Below are positions 1 to 6,872 of a DNA stretch of 64,000 bases, piece after piece (the stretch's first letter is position 1; each line of letters starts with the position of its first letter). The stretch is from Holophagaceae bacterium (GTDB lineage: Bacteria > Acidobacteriota > Holophagae > Holophagales > Holophagaceae), in contig JADKKO010000001.1 of assembly GCA_016720465.1 (NCBI GenBank), positions 434,001 to 498,000 of the forward strand, given 5' to 3'. The position numbers and the translations under genes were made by a program. The notes beneath the pieces were generated by a model, which saw nothing but the letters and a program-made list of their open reading frames with translations, made no database searches and was not told where the DNA came from.

Positions 1-315
1 GTGGCTGCGCCGGGCCTTGATCCGCACCAGGCCGTTGCGCGCCTGGTTCAGGGTGATGGTGGTCAGCCAGGTGCTGAACTTGGCTTCTCCGCGGAAGGCC
101 GCGAGGTTCTTATAGGCGGCCACAAAGGCATCCTGCACCACCTCGCAGGCCTCGTCGTAGTCGCCGACTACGCGGTAGGCCAGATTCAGCATGGCCTTCT
201 GGTGGCGGCGCACCAGCCACTCGAAGGCGCGTTCGGACAATTCCGCGCCTCCTGACCGGCAGGCCGACACCAGCTCCACATCTTCGGACTCCTCGTTCAA
301 TCGCGGTGCGCTCAT
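1..315 (-). CDS. ECF-type RNA polymerase sigma factor, 3' end cut by window edge
   Basis: The first 105 codons read without a stop from an ATG at 315-313 to the window edge, so the C-terminal part is missing. Residues about 22-93 look like sigma-70 region 2: a helical segment with RRHQKAMLNLAYRVVGDYDE, then EVVQDAFVAAYKNLAAF and the FSTWLTTITLNQARN motif, which in this family binds core polymerase and the -10 element. Region 4 should lie outside the window. The short N-terminus before region 2 is typical of group 4 (ECF) sigma factors. Which ECF group, and whether an anti-sigma gene follows, cannot be seen here. Confidence 0.88.
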   Translation of the reverse strand, partial: MSAPRLNEESEDVELVSACRSGGAELSERAFEWLVRRHQKAMLNLAYRVVGDYDEACEVVQDAFVAAYKNLAAFRGEAKFSTWLTTITLNQARNGLVRIKARRSH

Positions 316-364
316 CACATTGGACAGTGTAATCGCCGGATATGTTCCCGGGCCCCGGTCCGGC

Positions 365-1483
365 TCATTCACTGGGCTTGCCGGAGAACAATGCCTCCGT
401 GGGCTCTGTGCGCGGACCATGGGCATCGCAAACTGCGTACTTGGACGCGTACAAGGAAACGCCCGCGTGTTCGCCGAGGGCATTGAGGATGTAGAAACTC
501 ACGTTGAAGTTGGGAAGTCCCCGGGCATTCAGGAGCGGCTTCCGCACGGTATTGGCCTGGATGCGGCGCAGGGCTTCCATCCCCGCGTCTTTGGGCTTCA
601 TGCCCCGCCGCAGCAGCTCGACGATGAGGAAGGAACAGAGGCCATACAGATTCGCCTCGCCCCTCCCGGTGGATCCGGCGGCCCCCACTTGGCCGTCCAC
701 ATAGAGGCCCGCGCCCAGGACCGGACTGTCTCCGACCCGGCCCGGGATCTTCCAAGCCAAGCCACTGGTGGTGGTTACACCAGAAATCTCCCCTTTTTGA
801 TTCACACCGTTGCAGTTGATGGTGCCGTAGAAGTGTTCGGGATCGATGAGCCCATCGCGCACCATCTGCAGGCCCGCTTCGAATCCCAGCCTCGATTGCT
901 GTTTCGGATCCAGCCAGTGATTGGCGTCCGTGCGGCGTTTCCACTCCAGCCACAGCTTGCGGGAATGCTCCGTGTTGAGGTCCGCCTCGATGGTGAAGCC
1001 CAACTGGCGGGCGAAGGTCTGGGCGTCGCGGCCCACCAGCAGATGGTGGTCCGTCTGCTCCATCACCGCCTTGGCGACCTTCGATGGGGTGCGGACGCCC
1101 TCGATGCAGGCCACGCCGCCGGCCCGTTTCGTCGGCCCATGCATGCAGCAGGAATCCAGTTGCACCACGCCCTCGGCGTTGGGCAGGCCGCCATAGCCCA
1201 CGCTGTCATCCTCGGGGTCCAGTTCCACAATGTTGACGCCCTGGATGAGCGCATCCAACACATCCGATCCCTGCTCCATCAATGCAAAGGCCTGGGCCAC
1301 GCAGGTGAGCGGTCCGCCATTCTTGAATCGGTTGCCGTTGGCGCTGGAGACGACCACGGGCTGGGGACCTGCGCGTTTGACCGCAGGCGCCTGGGTCGGT
1401 TGGTCTTTCACCGGCAGCGAGGCCGCAATGCCAGCAGCGGCGCCGGTGGTCAGGAACGTGCGGCGGTCGATGGAATGCGGCAT
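365..1483 (-). CDS. Tat-exported N4-(beta-N-acetylglucosaminyl)-L-asparaginase (glycosylasparaginase)
   Basis: An Ntn-hydrolase family protein that cleaves the GlcNAc-Asn bond of glycoasparagines. I chose the ATG at 1483 because a G-rich ribosome-binding stretch precedes it and the protein then opens with a twin-arginine signal (DRRTFLTTGAAAG), so it is probably exported folded; an ATG nine codons upstream is possible. The family signature is clear: the candidate nucleophile Thr221 lies in FYGTINCNG, followed by GEISGVTTTSG and IPGRVGDSPVLGAG. Family members normally have Asp before the nucleophilic Thr at the autocleavage site; here it is Gly. An isoaspartyl peptidase/plant-type asparaginase is the alternative, but the GRVGDSP motif favours glycosylasparaginase. 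The gene lies downstream of the tRNA-Gln repeat array. Confidence 0.88.
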   Translation of the reverse strand: MPHSIDRRTFLTTGAAAGIAASLPVKDQPTQAPAVKRAGPQPVVVSSANGNRFKNGGPLTCVAQAFALMEQGSDVLDALIQGVNIVELDPEDDSVGYGGLPNAEGVVQLDSCCMHGPTKRAGGVACIEGVRTPSKVAKAVMEQTDHHLLVGRDAQTFARQLGFTIEADLNTEHSRKLWLEWKRRTDANHWLDPKQQSRLGFEAGLQMVRDGLIDPEHFYGTINCNGVNQKGEISGVTTTSGLAWKIPGRVGDSPVLGAGLYVDGQVGAAGSTGRGEANLYGLCSFLIVELLRRGMKPKDAGMEALRRIQANTVRKPLLNARGLPNFNVSFYILNALGEHAGVSLYASKYAVCDAHGPRTEPTEALFSGKPSE

Positions 1484-1562
1484 GGAACCCCCCGATGGCC
1501 TGTCTATCATGATTCACACCAAGCCTAATCGCTTCGGGGAGCCCAAGGCTATCTGTTGGGCA

Positions 1563-2222
1563 GGAAGGATTCGCTTCGCTCCCCGGCACTGGCTGCGCAC
1601 GGGAATCCGCCTTCGGCGGACCGGCTGCGGTCGCTCCCGCGCCCTTCGCCTTTCCCTACCTGCGCGCCATTGCCGTTCGAATCCTTCCTCCTTACCGGAA
1701 GGCCTCCTCGGAGCAACTGGTTGGGGAGGAAGGATTCGCTTCGCTCCCCGGCACTGGCTGCGCACGGGAATCCGCCTTCGGCGGACCGGCTGCGAACGCT
1801 CTCGCGTCCTCCGCCTTTCCCTACCTGCGCGCCATTGCCGTTCGAATCCTTCCTCCTTACCGGAAGGCCTCCTCGGAGCAACTGGTTGGGGAGGAAGGAT
1901 TCGCTTCGCTCCCCGGCACTGGCTGCGCACGGGAATCCGCCTTCGGCGGACCGGCTGCGAACGCTCTCGCGTCCTCCGCCTTTCCCTACCTGCGCGCCAT
2001 TGCCGTTCGAATCCTTCCTCCTTACCGGAAGGCCTCCTCGGAGCAACTGGTTGGGGAGGAAGGATTCGCTTCGCTCCCCGGCACTGGCTGCGCACGGGAA
2101 TCCGCCTTCGGCGGACCGGCTGCGAACGCTCTCGCGTCCTCCGCCTTTCCCTACCTGCGCGCCATTGCCGTTCGAATCCTTCCTCCTTACCGGAAGGCCT
2201 CCTCGGAGCAACTGGTTGGGGA
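1563..2222. repeat. Four tandem 165-bp units carrying copies of the tRNA-Gln 3' end
   Basis: Units start at 1563, 1728, 1893 and 2058, exactly 165 bp apart; the next step (2223) falls inside tRNA-Gln. The last three units look identical; the first differs at about five positions near 1630-1655. Read on the minus strand, each unit boundary carries the last 22 or so nucleotides of the tRNA (T-loop, acceptor strand, discriminator A, CCA); the copy furthest from the tRNA (about 1553-1573) is degraded. Each unit also contains an inverted copy of the same T-arm stretch. Open frames run through the array on both strands only because the period is a multiple of three and no stop occurs. Confidence 0.95.
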
Positions 2223-2236
2223 GGAAGGATTCGAAC
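2170..2236. repeat. 17-bp perfect inverted repeat pairing the tRNA-Gln T-arm with its downstream flank
   Basis: Bases 2170-2186 are the exact reverse complement of 2220-2236, with 33 nt between. The right arm is the T-loop, T-stem and acceptor strand of tRNA-Gln; the left arm lies just past the tRNA 3' end in the direction of its transcription. A shorter 14-bp version recurs in each 165-bp unit. The pre-tRNA transcript could therefore fold an alternative hairpin that sequesters its own T-arm and encloses the CCA end. Confidence 0.9.
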
Positions 2237-2287
2237 CCTCGATACGCAGGATCAAAACCTGCTGCCTTACCACTTGGCTACTCCCCA
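2213..2287 (-). tRNA. trnQ: tRNA-Gln (anticodon TTG), CCA encoded
   Basis: A 75-nt cloverleaf on the minus strand: acceptor TGGGGAG pairs with CTCCCCA, the anticodon loop TTTTGAT gives TTG, and the T-loop is TTCGAAT. Discriminator A and CCA are encoded (2216-2213). Its 3' end is duplicated four more times in the tandem array that follows it, and the adjacent flank is complementary to the T-arm. Confidence 0.97.
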
Positions 2288-2298
2288 GTGGAACGGAA

Positions 2299-2326
2299 AG
2301 TGTAGCGCAGGCGCAGGTCTCCGCAA
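2299..2326 (-). promoter_or_regulatory. Sigma-70-type promoter of tRNA-Gln
   Basis: On the minus strand TTGCGG (2326-2321) and TACACT (2304-2299) are separated by 16 nt. The -10 box lies 11 nt before the mature 5' end of the tRNA, implying only a few nucleotides of 5' leader. Confidence 0.6.
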
Positions 2327-2369
2327 AGCAGGGAGTGTCGTGGGGACCCATCCGTTGCGATACTAGTGC

Positions 2370-2978
2370 ATGCGACGCCTGACGGCCCCGGCCCTGTTCA
2401 AACTCCGCGAGAAGGCTTCTGTCTTCCTGACGGAGCTGCACCCTGCGGCCGATGCGGAGGCGCGGAGCGCCGTGCTGGCGAGGCTCCGCAAGCGGGACTT
2501 CGATGCGACGCATCATTGCTCCGCCTGGCGGGAAGGCGTGCCGGTGGCGGCCTACGGCGCCGATGACGACGGCGAACCCGGCGGCACCGCGGGCGCGCCC
2601 ATGCTGCGGGTGCTGGAGGGGAATGACCTGACGGATGTCATCGCCGTCTGCATCCGATGGTTCGGCGGCACCAAACTCGGCACCGGCGGACTGGTGCGGG
2701 CCTACACGGAAAGCCTGCAAGGCGCCATCGCTGCGGCCGAGGCCGCAGGCCTGTTCGAGGAGGTCCGGATCCTCCGCATCGGCGAGATCCATGTCAGCCC
2801 TGAATTGGCGCACCTGCCCTTCTCGGTGCTGGGCGCCTTTTCAGAAATCGAGATCATGGAGCAATCCTTCGAAGCTGGCGAATCCCTGGTCCGCTTTTCG
2901 ATGCCCCCCGGCCGCGAAGCCGCCCTGGAGGCCGCCTGGCAGGAACGTAGCCGGGGCGGCCGCATTCGCTGGGCATGA
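2370..2978 (+). CDS. YigZ/IMPACT family protein (UPF0029)
   Basis: A 202-aa protein with the two-domain YigZ layout. The N-terminal IMPACT domain holds the family signature THHCSAWR, GDDDGEPGGTAG-like (here DDDGEPGGTAGAPML) and IAVCIRWFGGTKLGTGGLVRAY at about residues 48-110; the C-terminal part (about 135-200) fits the ferredoxin-like DUF1949 domain. The eukaryotic relative IMPACT regulates Gcn2; bacterial YigZ has no settled role, though ribosome or nucleic-acid association has been suggested. It stands alone between the tRNA-Gln gene on the other strand and the LiaF-like operon. Confidence 0.9.
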   Translation: MRRLTAPALFKLREKASVFLTELHPAADAEARSAVLARLRKRDFDATHHCSAWREGVPVAAYGADDDGEPGGTAGAPMLRVLEGNDLTDVIAVCIRWFGGTKLGTGGLVRAYTESLQGAIAAAEAAGLFEEVRILRIGEIHVSPELAHLPFSVLGAFSEIEIMEQSFEAGESLVRFSMPPGREAALEAAWQERSRGGRIRWA

Positions 2979-3120
2979 GCACGGAACTTAGAGGCATGGG
3001 GTTCTAGCCTTAAGAGCGAAAAACCGCATAGACTCCACTCGCCGACTCCGTTCCGCCGTTCACCGATCAGCCGTAGTCCGCGTCCCTGGCGCTTCGTAGA
3101 TTGGAAACCGGGGGGCGGAT

Positions 3121-3261
3121 ATGTACGGAATGGCGAATCCCGAAATGGTGGTCCCGAGCAACAGCTGGATGCCCATCGCTGCGGCGCTGATGTTGATTGT
3201 TGGACTCCTGTTTGCCTTGAAGATGACTTCCCGCCAGGACACCAAAGGAGACAGATCATGA
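3121..3261 (+). CDS. 46-aa single-span membrane peptide heading the LiaF/LytTR operon
   Basis: An ATG at 3121 opens a 46-codon frame ending in TGA at 3259-3261, which overlaps the ATG of the next gene (ATGA). The peptide has one hydrophobic stretch at about residues 19-34 (PIAAALMLIVGLLFAL) followed by a basic/polar tail, so it is likely a single-pass inner-membrane peptide with the tail in the cytoplasm. No family recognised. The exact translational overlap and the operon position argue that it is a real gene, perhaps an accessory subunit of the neighbouring membrane proteins. A G-rich stretch just upstream of 3121 could serve as ribosome-binding site. Confidence 0.6.
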   Translation: MYGMANPEMVVPSNSWMPIAAALMLIVGLLFALKMTSRQDTKGDRS

Positions 3262-3644
3262 AGGACCCAGGCACCTCGCGCTTCTCATCCAGGCTCATCA
3301 TGGGCATTGCCGCCATCTTGGTGGGCATCGGGCTCCTGCTGGCGAACCTGGATATGCTGCCCTCGGATCAGATCTTCCGCTGGTGGCCCTTGCTTCTGGT
3401 GGCCTTGGCCGTGGGCCGGTTCCTGGACCGGGGCCTCGTCTGGAGCACCGGCGGCCATGTGCTGCTGTGGATAGGAGTCATCGGGCTCCTGGGCGAAACC
3501 GGCCACGATGGAATCATCCATGACTGGTGGCCCATGATCCTGGTCTACTTCGGCGCGCTGGTGGCCGTCCGCTCCTTCGTACCGCGTCCCCCGAAACCTG
3601 GCAAACCTGAGATCCTCAATGTAACCGACGAGACGAAGCCATGA
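3258..3644 (+). CDS. LiaI/LiaF-like four-span membrane protein
   Basis: A 128-aa, almost wholly hydrophobic protein with the repeated pattern of the LiaI-LiaF-like transmembrane region: paired helices at about residues 15-33 and 43-55, then 72-90 and 95-112, each pair joined by a short loop with WWP (FRWWPLLLVAL and DWWPMILVYF). Its start overlaps the 46-aa gene and its stop overlaps the next start, so translation is probably coupled along the operon. In Firmicutes, LiaF-type proteins repress a cell-envelope-stress kinase; a similar sensory role is inferred here from the kinase gene two positions downstream. No C-terminal soluble domain is present. Confidence 0.75.
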   Translation: MKDPGTSRFSSRLIMGIAAILVGIGLLLANLDMLPSDQIFRWWPLLLVALAVGRFLDRGLVWSTGGHVLLWIGVIGLLGETGHDGIIHDWWPMILVYFGALVAVRSFVPRPPKPGKPEILNVTDETKP

Positions 3645-4384
3645 ACGACATGAACGAGACACCCGTAGAAAACAAATCTCCCGAAGGAGCCCCGCGGAGC
3701 GCCTTCACCCCGAGGCTGGTGCTGGGCGTGGCCCTGATCCTGGCGGGCGTGGCCTTCACCTTGGACAACCTGGGATTTATGAATGCCCACCTCCTCCTGA
3801 AGCTATGGCCCTTGGTGATCATTCTCTGGGGCCTTGCGAAACTTTGGCAGGAAGGCCTGCGCTACGGCGGGGGCGGCCTGTTCCTGGTGGCCATCGGGAC
3901 CTTCTTCCTGTTGGTGATGCTCGGGCACGGCAACCTGGCGGAGTCCCTGGCGCCCATGGGCCTGGTGGCCTTCGGCATCTGGATGGTCATGCGCGCCCTG
4001 CAGAAAAAACGCACTCCGGCCCAGGGCCCCCTGAATTCCGAGCACTACGTCCAGGGCACCGCGATCTTCTGCGGAGCCAAGCGCAGAGTCGTGTCCCAGG
4101 CCTTTGAAGGGGGCGAATTCACCGCCATCTTCGGCGGATTCGAAGCGGATCTCCGGGGGGCAGCCGCGGCCGGAAACCAGGTGCGGATGGATGTCTTCGC
4201 CCTCTTCGGCGGCGGCCAATTGAAGATTCCTGAGTCCTGGGTCGTGATAAACCATGCCACCGCGCTGTTCGGCGGCATCGATGACAAGACCCAGGATGAC
4301 TATTCCAAAGCGGCCGATCCCAACGCGCCGCGCCTCGTCCTCACAGGCGTGGTCCTCTTCGGCGGGCTGGAAATCAAACACTGA
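3641..4384 (+). CDS. LiaF-like membrane protein with C-terminal LiaF domain
   Basis: A 247-aa protein with a polar start (about 24 residues), an N-terminal LiaI-LiaF-like membrane region (helices about 25-43, 49-62, 75-95, 98-113) and a C-terminal beta-rich domain from about 130. That domain has the glycine-rich repeats typical of LiaF/VraT C-termini: FTAIFGGFEADLRG, MDVFALFGGGQLKIP and ATALFGGIDDKT, ending VVLFGGLEIKH. In the Bacillus LiaFSR system LiaF inhibits kinase LiaS; here the adjacent kinase is LytS-type rather than LiaS-type, so partner specificity is inferred from gene order only. The stop is 4 bp before the kinase start. Confidence 0.82.
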   Translation: MNDMNETPVENKSPEGAPRSAFTPRLVLGVALILAGVAFTLDNLGFMNAHLLLKLWPLVIILWGLAKLWQEGLRYGGGGLFLVAIGTFFLLVMLGHGNLAESLAPMGLVAFGIWMVMRALQKKRTPAQGPLNSEHYVQGTAIFCGAKRRVVSQAFEGGEFTAIFGGFEADLRGAAAAGNQVRMDVFALFGGGQLKIPESWVVINHATALFGGIDDKTQDDYSKAADPNAPRLVLTGVVLFGGLEIKH

Positions 4385-4388
4385 ACCC

Positions 4389-5447
4389 ATGCATCCGATC
4401 CTCACCAGCCGCACCCGCCTTCTGGCCTACCTGCTCCTGTGGGTGCCCTTGGGCGGGCTGCTGGCGGGCCTCGCCGTCATGCAGGGCTGGACCCGGCTCG
4501 AAGCCCTGGCCCTGGCCGTGCCCATGGCGGTGCTCGGCGCGGGGCTCTACCTCTCGCCCTATTACTTGTGCAGGGTTGTCAATGTGGAGAACCAGAGCCA
4601 CAGCAACCTCGCCATCATCTGGGGATTCGCGGCCGTCATCGACGCGGGATTGTGGAGCGGCACAGCCTGGGGCGTGGCCCGGTTCCTGGGGCGCTTTGAT
4701 TCCCTGCACTCCCTGCCCCTGAAAATCACCCCTGCCCTGCCGGTGCTCTGGTCCCTGGGGGTGGTCCTGTACCTGGCCACCGCCGCCTTCTACTACCTGC
4801 TCATCGCCTTGCAGCGCGCCCAGAAGGCCGAGGCGGAGCAGCTCCAGTTGCGGATGCTGGCCCAGGAGGCCGAACTGAAGGCTCTGCGCGCGCAGTTGAA
4901 TCCCCACTTCCTGTTCAACAGCCTGAACTCCATCAGCGCGCTCACCACGGTGGATCCCAAACGGGCCCGGGAGATGTGCCTGCTGCTCTCGGACTTCTTG
5001 AGAAAAAGCCTGGGCCTGGGCGAGCGGCGCCAGGTGGCGCTGCGCGAAGAACTGGATCTGGTGCGGGCCTACCTGTCCATCGAGCAGATCCGTTTCGGCG
5101 AGCGCCTGAAAGTGGCCTGGGACATCGCGCCCGAAGCCGAGGGCGCGCTGGTTCCCACCCTGCTGCTGCAGCCCCTGGTGGAAAACGCCATCAAGCACGG
5201 CATCTCAGCCCTGCCCGAAGGCGGCGAACTGAGGCTTCAGGCCCTGGCGCAACAGGGCACCGTGACCTTCACTGTGGACAATCCGGCCAATCCGGACACC
5301 CCCGTGAAACCCGGCCTGGGCCTCGGCCTTCGGCAGGTGCGCCAACGCCTTTGGGGGCGGTTTCCCGACCGCTGCCGGTTCGAATCGGAGTATAAAGAAG
5401 GCCGCCATCGCGTGGTGTTGGCCTTTCCCCTGGAGACGGAGCCATGA
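4389..5447 (+). CDS. LytS-type sensor histidine kinase
   Basis: The ATG at 4389 gives 352 aa. The N-terminal half has four predicted membrane helices (about 8-28, 34-55, 73-95, 115-138) with no recognised extracellular sensor domain. A coiled linker (QRAQKAEAEQLQLRMLAQEAELKALRAQ, split by position about 143-171) leads into the His_kinase domain: phosphoacceptor His173 in LNPHFLFNSLNS, N-box in LVENAIKHGI and a GLGLGLRQVRQRL glycine-rich lid in the ATPase domain. The stop overlaps the start of the LytTR regulator gene by 4 bp, so this is its cognate kinase. With no large sensor domain, the upstream LiaF-like proteins are plausible signal input. Confidence 0.92.
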   Translation: MHPILTSRTRLLAYLLLWVPLGGLLAGLAVMQGWTRLEALALAVPMAVLGAGLYLSPYYLCRVVNVENQSHSNLAIIWGFAAVIDAGLWSGTAWGVARFLGRFDSLHSLPLKITPALPVLWSLGVVLYLATAAFYYLLIALQRAQKAEAEQLQLRMLAQEAELKALRAQLNPHFLFNSLNSISALTTVDPKRAREMCLLLSDFLRKSLGLGERRQVALREELDLVRAYLSIEQIRFGERLKVAWDIAPEAEGALVPTLLLQPLVENAIKHGISALPEGGELRLQALAQQGTVTFTVDNPANPDTPVKPGLGLGLRQVRQRLWGRFPDRCRFESEYKEGRHRVVLAFPLETEP

Positions 5448-6196
5448 GCAAGGACACCTTCACCGCCCTCATCGTGGACGACGAAGAACTGGCGCGGGCC
5501 CTGGTCCGGGAGCATCTGGAACCCCATCCGGAGATCAGGATCCTGGCCGAATGCGCCAATGGCTTCGAAGCCGTGAAAGCCGCCACTGAACAGAAACCCG
5601 ACCTGCTGTTCCTGGATATCCAGATGCCGAAGCTGGATGGCTTCGAGGTGCTGGAACTCCTGGAAACGCAGCCCGCGACGGTGTTCATCACGGCCTTCGA
5701 CCAGCATGCCATCAAGGCCTTCGAAGCCCATGCCGTGGACTACCTGCTGAAGCCCTTCAGCGAGGCCCGATTCGAAGAGGCCCTGGCCAAGGCGAAGGCC
5801 AAATGCGTCGCCGGCCAGCCCTCCGTGCCCCGTCCCGCGGAGCTCAGCGCCTCCGCCCGGGACAAGTGGCCGCTAGAGCGGCTCGTGGTCCGGGACGGCT
5901 CCAAGGTGACGTTCATCTCCCTGGACAAATTGGATTACGTGCAGGCCCAGGACGACTACGTGGAACTCAAGACCGAGGGCCGCAGCTACCTGAAGCAGCA
6001 GACCCTGTCGAGCCTGGAGAACCAGCTCGACCCGAACCGCTTCCTGCGGGTCCACCGCTCCTTCCTGCTGCCCCTGGACCGCCTGGCCCGCCTGGAACAG
6101 GGCCTCACCGACAGTTGGACCGCCATCCTGCGCGACGGGACGAAACTGCCCGTGAGCCGCAGCGGCTACGCGAAGCTCAAGGAGCTGATCGGGTAA
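5444..6196 (+). CDS. LytTR-family response regulator
   Basis: A 250-aa regulator. The receiver domain (about 5-125) has the acidic pair VDDEE, phosphoacceptor Asp58 in LLFLDIQMP, a Thr in VFITAFD and Lys in LLKPF. The C-terminal LytTR DNA-binding domain (about 145-248) includes KVTFISLDKLDYVQAQDDYV and NRFLRVHRSFLL, the usual family pattern. It is translationally coupled to the LytS-type kinase. LytTR regulators usually bind paired short direct repeats; I did not find an unambiguous pair upstream of this operon. The 3' end overlaps the convergent birA gene by 20 bp. Confidence 0.93.
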   Translation: MSKDTFTALIVDDEELARALVREHLEPHPEIRILAECANGFEAVKAATEQKPDLLFLDIQMPKLDGFEVLELLETQPATVFITAFDQHAIKAFEAHAVDYLLKPFSEARFEEALAKAKAKCVAGQPSVPRPAELSASARDKWPLERLVVRDGSKVTFISLDKLDYVQAQDDYVELKTEGRSYLKQQTLSSLENQLDPNRFLRVHRSFLLPLDRLARLEQGLTDSWTAILRDGTKLPVSRSGYAKLKELIG

Positions 6197-6872
6197 GGCC
6201 GCTGATCTCAGCCGCGCTCAGCCGCTCAATTCCAGCCGCAGTGGCAACCTTCAGACGGCCATCCTCCTCCCAGCCCAACGCCACGCCCTGGCCTTGTTCC
6301 CATTGAATGGACGATCCGTTCTCGGGCCAACGGAAGGGGATGGCTGCTTCGGTTTCGAGGTGCTGCCAGGCATCGAGGATGGTGCGCGCCAGCGCGCGTG
6401 GATCTGGAACCGCGATGCTCAATTCCTGAAGGCTGGCCGCCGGTATGCGCCTGCCCTTCAGCCTTGGCGCGCTTCGCAGATTCACTCCCAGGCCCAGGAT
6501 CAGCCGTTCGCCGGCCTTCTCGCCGATGATGCCACCAAGTTTCACGAGCCGCCCCTCGTGATAGGCCACGAGATCGTTGGGCCATTTGAGCCCTAGCTGC
6601 ACGCCGCAGCCTTGCAGGCATTCCGCCACCTTGGCCATGGCCCGTTGCAGCACGATGCCCGGCATCAATTCCGGTGGTGGCAGGGCCACGGACATCCACA
6701 GGCCGGCCCCCGGCGCGCTGATCCAGGCGTTGCCCTGGCGGCCGCGGCCTTCGGATTGCGCATCGGCCACCACAGCGCAATGGCCGAGTTCAGGATGGCG
6801 GCGGAGAAAAGCCTGCGTGGAATCCAATTCGGCGAAATGGATGAGCAGCGGCCGCCGCGCAGAACCGGCCAT
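6177..6872 (-). CDS. birA: Biotin-[acetyl-CoA-carboxylase] ligase without DNA-binding domain
   Basis: Ligates biotin to the carrier protein of biotin-dependent carboxylases via biotinyl-AMP. The 231-aa protein has only the catalytic and C-terminal domains (group I): LDSTQAFL near the start, the biotin/ATP loop in SEGRGRQGNAW (about 41-51), LKWPNDL, and KLGGIIGEK in the ATP-binding part. No N-terminal helix-turn-helix is present, so it should not act as a biotin repressor. The start ATG at 6872 shares one base with the coaX stop (TGATG). A birA-coaX pair is common in bacteria because both act on cofactors. Confidence 0.93.
   Translation of the reverse strand: MAGSARRPLLIHFAELDSTQAFLRRHPELGHCAVVADAQSEGRGRQGNAWISAPGAGLWMSVALPPPELMPGIVLQRAMAKVAECLQGCGVQLGLKWPNDLVAYHEGRLVKLGGIIGEKAGERLILGLGVNLRSAPRLKGRRIPAASLQELSIAVPDPRALARTILDAWQHLETEAAIPFRWPENGSSIQWEQGQGVALGWEEDGRLKVATAAGIERLSAAEISGLTRSAP

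Noticed and set aside
1563..2222. CRISPR array
   Set aside because: The units are 165 bp with no repeat-spacer alternation, and no cas gene is in the window.
1553..2287. Integrated element or prophage att site at tRNA-Gln
   Set aside because: Units are too short to be elements and no integrase, excisionase or phage gene is present. The att-like copies are kept as an observation, but an integrated element is not supported.
1230..2366. Long open frames on both strands through the 165-bp repeat array, encoding a repetitive Arg/Pro/Gly-rich polypeptide
   Set aside because: They exist because the repeat period is a multiple of three and contains no stop in several frames at once. No ribosome-binding site or family similarity; the region is explained by the tRNA-tail array.
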